DNA of 64,000 nucleotides, taken from contig JACATO010001438.1 in NCBI GenBank assembly GCA_018389105.1, positions 330,501-394,500 on the forward strand, given 5' to 3'. Positions 58,307 through 64,000 of the stretch are shown piece after piece (positions within the stretch are counted from its first letter, which is position 1; each line of letters begins with the position of its first letter). The notes under the pieces were generated by a model that was not told where the DNA came from, made no database searches, and worked only from the letters and a program-made list of their open reading frames with translations. Both the position numbers and the translations under genes were made by a program. Source of the DNA: Nautilus pompilius. Its lineage: Eukaryota; Mollusca; Cephalopoda; Nautilida; Nautilidae.

Positions 58307-61274
58307 CTATTGAATTATACATAACTGCATTTGAGATACATGTGGAAGCTTCCCAGATTTTCCCTTGAGTTCTTGTGCTTTAGAAAGAATAGAATTCTCA
58401 TGAGCTTTTTCCCATTCTGGCAAGGGATCAGCCCACTCTGCAGGGGGAATACTTCTGTATTCCCAGATGTTGTTGTTTAGAGCATCTCTAATGCGATTTT
58501 GTTGTCTTTCCTTCTCATGGGCAATAACTTCTTCCTGTTAAAAAAAAAAGCAAAATTTTATTTCTATTTATAAATCAATGACACCTTCAGTACAATAGTA
58601 AATTTTGTTTTGCTTTTCTAATGCTTAACCTGTAAAAAAATCCTGTAAATATAAAATTGCAAAGGTTCACAGGAAACATTTATAAAATCAGTACATATTC
58701 AGTTGCCATAGTTGAAAGTGTCGCTACAGTGCATTCATTTTTATTGTGACAACTATGCTTTCAAACTTGGTAAAGTAACTGAATATTTCTTTGTCATCAA
58801 ACTTTTTGATGTGAACTAATTGGTTACAAGCTCACATGGACACTGGGACAAATGAGATTAGTTTTCATTCTTGTATAACAAGATCTGGACTTAAAACCTG
58901 CATGCCAACATCGGCACAGGAGAAACCCCCCCTGGTGTCAGTTTCCTAAACTGAGTAGAGAACAAGGTGCAGGGGTTGACTGCATCTCCCTGCTCAATCT
59001 TATTTATTAAATTAGCATATTTACGTAAACTGCAGTAACCTGTGGATATAAAAACAAACTTCCTCTAAATAATGAGGCTGCTGGCAGTCATCATTTAGAT
59101 GAAGACATTAGTTAACTGCTTTAGGCTCATCATTTCAGGGGGAAAAAAACTTACCACAGCTTCAACTGATTTGTTTTTTCTGAATTTCATACAGTTCTTG
59201 TAATCATCCTTCCATTTTTGACAGTCTATGTAGTGGCCAAAAATATAGTTTTGATAAAGCCGGCCTCTGAAGCCTGAAGTGGTAAAAAACATTCTTGCTT
59301 TACTTTTCATGAGAAAACAGGTTAAGCTCATGTTAATTTCCTTTAATAGAATATTAAGCCTGTTATCAGCACCAGCAGTCTAGAATTTTACTATAATACT
59401 TACCACCTCTTAAGCCATAAGTAATGACTAAATTATCACAAAAAATTTTTTTTTGTAAGTGCCTTACCATCATGATTTTTAATTAGTCTTTCCAGACTCC
59501 TGGCCTTCTAATAATTCATAATTAATAAGTAGTGTTACAATTTCTCAGGGAATCTTCTATTTTGAAAAGCCAATAAATTGATCTGACTGTTTACTTTATC
59601 TTCATAGGAAGCAATGGAGTAAACTAATGGTTTCCTTACGTTTTAATCCTTTGGTAGAGAGACATTGATTGACAATAACTAGTTTTTAGTTAACATCAAA
59701 AGAATCCTGGCTTAACATACACTAACTGTATGAAGACTGATATACCCTTTCAGACTTGGGCTTGACCCAAGCTGCAAATGCAAATTACATTGATCACATG
59801 CAGTCAGACTAACAAATTTGGAAAGGCAAAATGGGGGAGGGGCATGTCTAGCAAGTGCTACAATGGCCAAGGCAGTAGGCAGCCATTGTGTAAACTACTG
59901 ATCATAGCTGCCGACATGAGAAGATATCTTGTGGTGTGTAAAGGGGACAGATGAAAAAGAAATGTGGTGGTTTCACAAGTTAGACTTCACCCTCTTGCAC
60001 AAATGGGAGAAGACATGAATCACTCAACTCATCTTGTGTGGTCTAAGTGTTTTGGGCATGTTTTGCTAGCATACCTTGGGCTTCTGGTTCCTTTAGAAAG
60101 CAGAATGAATGCCAAAGCTTACCACAGCATCATTTCCAATCAATGTGAACCCTAATAGGGATGGCTTCCATCCATCATGCCCTCATTGTGTGTTAATAGC
60201 TACTGGAACATGACAGAGATTTCAGGCATCTCCAATGGCCAGCACAATCCCTGGATCTGAATACAATTGAACATCTGTGGGATAAACTTAAAGATGCATT
60301 CACCATCATAATCCTCTGCCTACCTTACTTACAATATTAATGACCGAATGGAGAAATCTCCCTCAAGACACCTTCCGGCAGCTTGTGATGCCATGGCTGT
60401 TACAAGGTATATAGCTGTTTGTGGTCTCCTTAACGGGAAGATTGATGATATTATTAAGGAGGGGTGTGTGTGTGTGTGTGTGTTAAAGTTTTAGTTAGGA
60501 ATAAAATACTGAACAACATTAAAAACAATTTTTTGATTATAATAATTTAGAAAGTATTAACAAATGTGGTACAGTACAAGTTGAAAATGAAGAGAAAAAA
60601 GATTGAAAAACAATATACATATGCATGAAATTACTGGTTTACTAAAGAATGAAAAGTAAATGCACTGCTATCGATTCATTCAGTTTCCATTTTTAAAAAA
60701 AAAAAACAAACAATGATATAATATTTCATTCCGGTGTATCAGGTATACAGGTGACAGAAGGTAAAGACGTTTGTGTCTTAACAAGCGCCCACTATGTTAG
60801 TACTGAGAGCTTGGTGAGATGATAACACTTACTGTTGCATTCTGAATACTCTTCTCGATAGATTTCACACGGTCGTAACTGAAGCAAGAAGATAAAACAA
60901 TCAGTGCAATTACGAAAACGCAAAAGGTTTTCACAAACTGCGTCGCTGCAAATTAAACATTTGTTAAAAGATAAAATACGTCAGCAAAAGCGGGGAATAG
61001 AGTTTCTTCTGTCTACCGCGTCAGAGTTTGTTCGACAGCTGGGCCTCGGTCAGATCAGATCCCTTTAAATGGTTGAGTTGAACGTACAGTCAAGCCCACT
61101 TGGGGCATTGACAGGAGCAACTAAGCTCAAAAGCGTCTTATGTTCTAGACGTGCTCTGCTTCTACCTAAAGATCTTCTTACCAGCCAAATGTCTTCAGGT
61201 ATCGGATTCTGGTCATCAGAAGTAAACGGTTTTTCTTCAGAAACTCTCCTCGTGCTGTCAGTGGGAGCAGACAT
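58307..61274 (-). CDS. C22orf39: Twin CX9C small protein, C22orf39/PANTS (UPF0545) homologue; 4 exons
   Basis: Exons in translation order are 61274-61182, 60878-60833, 59273-59155 and 58534-58307 (stop TAG 58309-58307). They give 161 residues with consistent phases 0, 1, 0. Exon 1 has a 31-residue N-terminus (ending PIPEDIWL) with no clear human match. Exons 2-3 carry the core: LRPCEIYREEYSEC, then FRGRLYQNYIFGHYIDC, then QKWKDDYKNC. Both cysteine pairs are exactly nine residues apart (C-x9-C), the twin CX9C helical-hairpin pattern of CHCH-like proteins, and match human PCEAYRAEWKLC and CEQWQRDLASC. Exon 4 has a charged helix (HEKERQQNRIRDAL) and a WEYRSIPPAEWADPLPEW tail like human VWAPRQSPPPDWHLPLP. 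The human protein is described as a regulator of synaptic plasticity. Its role here is unknown. The gene lies tail-to-tail with GCN1 and head-to-head with OGFOD2. Confidence 0.9.
59960..60440 (+). mobile_element. Tc1/mariner-like transposon relic in the C22orf39-homologue intron
   Basis: The plus-strand frames read VWSKCFGHVLLAYLG and LVPLESRMNAKAYHSII, the mid-domain of Tc1-type transposases. From about 60215, FRHLQWPAQSLDLNTIEHLWDKLKDAF covers the block around the third catalytic residue (E present in TIEHLW). LPAACDAMA follows near 60375. Frames shift between the blocks. It is a different lineage from the relic at 15585, which has D at the matching position. A (TG)n run follows at 60464-60482. 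Confidence 0.7.
60464..60482. repeat. (GT)n microsatellite
   Basis: A 19-base GT run directly right of the Tc1-like relic, in intron 2 of the minus-strand gene. Confidence 0.85.
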
Positions 61275-61786
61275 CTTTTAACGATAACGAGGCTCCGTGA
61301 TACTCAACCCGAGGATTGAGAGAGACCAGTTTTTTAAACAAACCCTTAAAAGAGTAAATGAAAAGTGCTCGGCGCCTCAGGTAAATTCTAACTATTTTAG
61401 GATGTTGATTCCAGGGCCCTGGTTCAAATGTTACCTGGGCATAAAACTAAGCGTTGTTGTTATTTTTTTAAAATTATCTTTACAGCTAAAGAGCACAAAA
61501 TCTTTTAAAATAAAAAAACAACAACAACACCTAACAAGGTTTTATTGAAAACGAGTTATCTTCCATCACTACAACTACGTTTAGGTCAGCACCTTCAAAG
61601 GGTTACCGAAGACTAGTAGAAAGGTATTAAAGTAGGTGCCAATGTCCAAACAACTACGTTCTCTCCAGGTTTTAGAGCCCAGTGGCGGAGCGCGCCAGAC
61701 GAGTACAATGTAAACAGACGGTTACCCACCCACCAGGTTCTGTCGCATCCTTATCCCCCTCCCCCGTGGTACAGAGAAGAAGAAGA
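61275..61786. promoter_or_regulatory. Probable bidirectional promoter of the C22orf39 homologue and OGFOD2
   Basis: The two start codons point away from each other and are 512 bases apart, so both 5' UTRs and core promoters must lie here unless there are upstream non-coding exons. Composition changes from AT-rich (61440-61560) to GC-richer on the OGFOD2 side (61670-61786). I see no convincing TATA box. Function is inferred from the arrangement only. Confidence 0.55.
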
Positions 61787-63991
61787 ATGGACAGGTTTTA
61801 TAGATGCCGCTGTTTCCTGACACACAACATTTTCCTCTCCGACTACCGGATGCATGTCGAGTTTCACGAGGAAGGCAGCTTCCTGCACAGTTACCGACAC
61901 GTACGACCACAGTTTCGCTTCGTCTGTCTGCTGGGTCCGGCGAGGAACCCTCCCCCAAGTCTCAGTCCCCAGTCTCAGTACCCCCCCCAATCATCGTACG
62001 GCTGGGTCCGGCGAGGTAAACCACCCCCAGTCTCAGTACCCCTCCCCCATCATCGTACGGCTGGGTCCGGCGAGGTAAACACACACCCCCAGTCTCAGTA
62101 CCCCTCCCCCATCATCGTACGGCTGGGTCCGGCGAGGTAAACACCACCCCCAGTCTCATTCCCCCTCCCCCATCATCGTACGGCTGGGTCCGGCGAGGTA
62201 AACACCACCCCCAGTCTCATTCCCCCTCCCCCATCATCGTACGGCTGGGTCCGGCGAGGTAAACACCACCCCCAGTCTCATTCCCCCTCCCCCATCATCG
62301 TACGGCTGGGTCCGGCGAGGAACCCCCCCCCCAGTCTCAGTCCCCCCTCCCCCATCATCGTACGGCTGGGTCCGGCGAGGTAAACACCACCCCCAGTCTC
62401 ATTCCCCCTCCCCCATCATCGTACGGCTGGGTCGGCGAGGAGGTAGCCCCCCCGTCTCAGTCCCCCTCCCCCATCATCGTACGGCTGGGTCCGGCGAGGT
62501 AAACACCACCCCCCGTCTCAGTCCCACTCCCCCATCATCGTACGGCTGGGTCCGGCGAGGTAAACACCACCCCCCGTCTCAGTCCCACTCCCCCATCATC
62601 GTACGGCTGTAGCGGCGCGGCGACACCTTCCGGCCGCCCGCGGTGCGAGACGCATTCATTTCCAGGTTTAACTTTAAAAGATCAACAGCTTATAAGAGTC
62701 TTGATCCAGGCCGACTGTTGGAGGGATCCGGCCTCGTGGAAGTAATTCGCGCCTAGCAGGGTGCCTGTGAATCTTTGTCCTTTTCAGTCGTGGGATGTAT
62801 AGTCCCAAAAGTCTGTTGTTTCTAGTTTAATATGTTCTTTTGGTGATGAGCCTGAGAGGTTTAGGGGCTTGCTGGGGGGGGGGGGTTGTGTTGAAGTCGT
62901 CCCTGTCACTTAGTAATACCCCCTCCCCCCAGGTCACAGGTGTCTCACCATGACGATAATACTGTACTGCAGTATAATAATGTACCACGTTAACATAAAT
63001 GTAATTCAGAGTCGGCATTGTTGGGGTCCAGCTACTTCTGTATTATCTTTGTAATTCTCAAGAATTAACACTTTCAACTGGGGAAAAAAGTATTAGGATA
63101 GTTTATTCCTCTTGTAAATCCAAATATAGTTATGCTTTACTGCTTTTTCTGTCTTTGTCATAGCATCTGAAGGAGAAAGGATGCAGCAGTGATGAGGATG
63201 TAGAGCAAGTAATATTCCAGGTATCATTTGTTTACTTTAATTGCATGTGTTTTAATTAAAACTATAAGCATGAATAATTCAGAAAATTTACTTAAATACA
63301 GCTTTGGTTATTATTTAACAAAAAAAAATAGTTAACCTTTTTAATGTTAGAGTCCACACAGCAGTCAAATTTTAAAATTGTTTATATAATCAGATGAACG
63401 ATCATTTCAGATTAAAGAAGAAATTGAACGCAGGAGAAATTTAGATGCTGACTACATCAAAAGAAAGAAAACAATTTCTGACATGTACCAGTCTTTGCAT
63501 CCAGAATTGTACATCTTGAAGGTAACTATTTGTTTCAGCTTTTACCCAAGTTTTCCCCTTTTTGTTGGCAAACCATTTAAAATAATTCCTGGTATGTCTT
63601 TGGAATTAGAGGAGAGAACGTGAAAATGTTCAGATTTATTTTTATGTTACTCGTGTCAGTCATCAAGTATTGTAGATTACTTTAACAATATTAAAGATGG
63701 TTAATCATAAATAAAACTAAGTAACTGTGGGGTGTTAGATATTTGTTTGGAGTGAAAAGATTTGGGGTAAACCATTACAAGAAGAAAATGAATAAAAGGG
63801 GAATGAAAGAGAAATAATAAAATCAGCTAGATTATTTTAAAATTTGATTTTGTATAGGAATTAATCCAAAGAATTATTTTTAATGCTGCAGGAGAATTTT
63901 CTTGCACCATCCTTTGTTGAATTTGCGAGGTATTGCCGCAGTGATGAAGCTACAAGAGAAGGAGCTCTCTCATATATGGAGGCTCAGCCAG
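61787..63991 (+). CDS. OGFOD2: OGFOD2, 2-oxoglutarate/Fe(II) oxygenase domain protein 2; first four exons, partial
   Basis: Exons 61787-61900, 63164-63220, 63411-63521 and 63892-63991 (the last ending in phase 1; the gene continues beyond the window). Exon 1 reads MDRFYRCRCFLTHNIFLSDY and MHVEFHEEG, matching human FCRCACFCTDNLYVARYGLHVRF. Exon 2 (HLKEKGCSSDEDVEQVIFQ) matches LRSRGCVSAKDFQQLL. Exon 3 has the helix EEIERRRNLD and LHPELYIL (human RPEVY). Exon 4 has LAPSFVEFARYC (human LAPEFLAVTEY). The catalytic double-stranded beta-helix with its HxD...H iron site lies right of the window. I chose the ATG at 61787 because homology starts there. An upstream in-frame ATG (61682) would add 35 residues with no match. 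The substrate of OGFOD2 is not established. Confidence 0.88.
61925..62630. repeat. GC-rich minisatellite, about 11 units of about 61 bp, in OGFOD2 intron 1
   Basis: Units contain CATCATCGTACGGCTGGGTC, then CGGCGAGG, then TAAACACCA, then CCCCCAGTCTCAGT and CCCCTCCCCC. The GTACGGCTGGGTC motif recurs at about 61-base steps from 61996 to about 62604. A degenerate first unit (GCTGGGTCCGGCGAGG) starts only about 30 bases after the exon 1 donor, and the last unit is diverged (GCTGTAGCGGCGCGG). Unit length varies by 1-4 bases, mostly in the C runs. It is the most GC-rich stretch in the window. Confidence 0.93.
62631..63163. other. OGFOD2 intron 1, right of the minisatellite
   Basis: Mixed composition with a poly-G run near 62875-62885 and a poly-C run near 62925-62932. 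No gene or element recognised. Confidence 0.5.
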
Positions 63992-64000
63992 GTAACATTT

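Noticed and set aside
61682..61786. Upstream ATG at 61682 as the OGFOD2 start
   Set aside because: The extra 35 residues match nothing in the family, and homology begins right at the ATG at 61787. It cannot be fully excluded.
61682..62140. A 152-residue protein reading through the minisatellite
   Set aside because: Homology to OGFOD2 ends at the donor 61900 and resumes at 63164. The proline/serine-rich remainder is the translated repeat.

Overview
The window is animal nuclear DNA: AT-rich, with short exons separated by GT...AG introns and many decayed DNA transposons. It carries three protein-coding genes. The transposon set (several hAT families, Tigger/pogo, Tc1, tRNA-derived SINEs) and the intron-rich gene structure fit an invertebrate, and I think a mollusc is most likely. 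That placement is inference, not something the sequence proves. I saw no rRNA, standalone tRNA gene, CRISPR array or prokaryotic feature.

Positions 69-57820 (+) hold most of GCN1, the very large HEAT-repeat activator of the eIF2alpha kinase GCN2. I could place 47 consecutive exons, the last ending at the stop codon. Together they encode about 2,470 residues. Vertebrate GCN1 has about 2,670, so only about 200 N-terminal residues lie left of the window. Every splice phase agrees from exon to exon except for one-base losses inside exon 30 (near 34755) and exon 36 (near 44818). Both sit next to G runs in highly conserved codons. They look like consensus errors in the assembly unless reads show otherwise.

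The larger GCN1 introns are transposon sinks. Intron 6 has a faint hAT-like inverted-repeat relic. Intron 9 has a 2.06 kb hAT with matching target duplications. Intron 18 (10.7 kb) has a Tc1 relic and a large antisense coding relic of a family I cannot name, into which a Tigger element and a 311 bp hAT MITE have each inserted. Intron 30 (6.8 kb) has a 4.9 kb hAT of a different family with its own intron, plus a SINE. Intron 38 has a possible second type of SINE. Intron 43 has another copy of the first SINE and a third hAT relic.

Right of GCN1, and tail-to-tail with it, lies a four-exon minus-strand gene (58307-61274). It encodes a small twin CX9C protein homologous to human C22orf39 (PANTS, UPF0545 family). 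The two genes share a 14-base palindrome at 58030-58043 that reads AATAAA on both strands. Head-to-head with the C22orf39 homologue, across a 512-base interval that probably contains a shared promoter, is OGFOD2 (61787 onward, +). Its first four coding exons are visible and it runs off the right edge. OGFOD2 intron 1 contains a GC-rich minisatellite of about eleven 61-base units.
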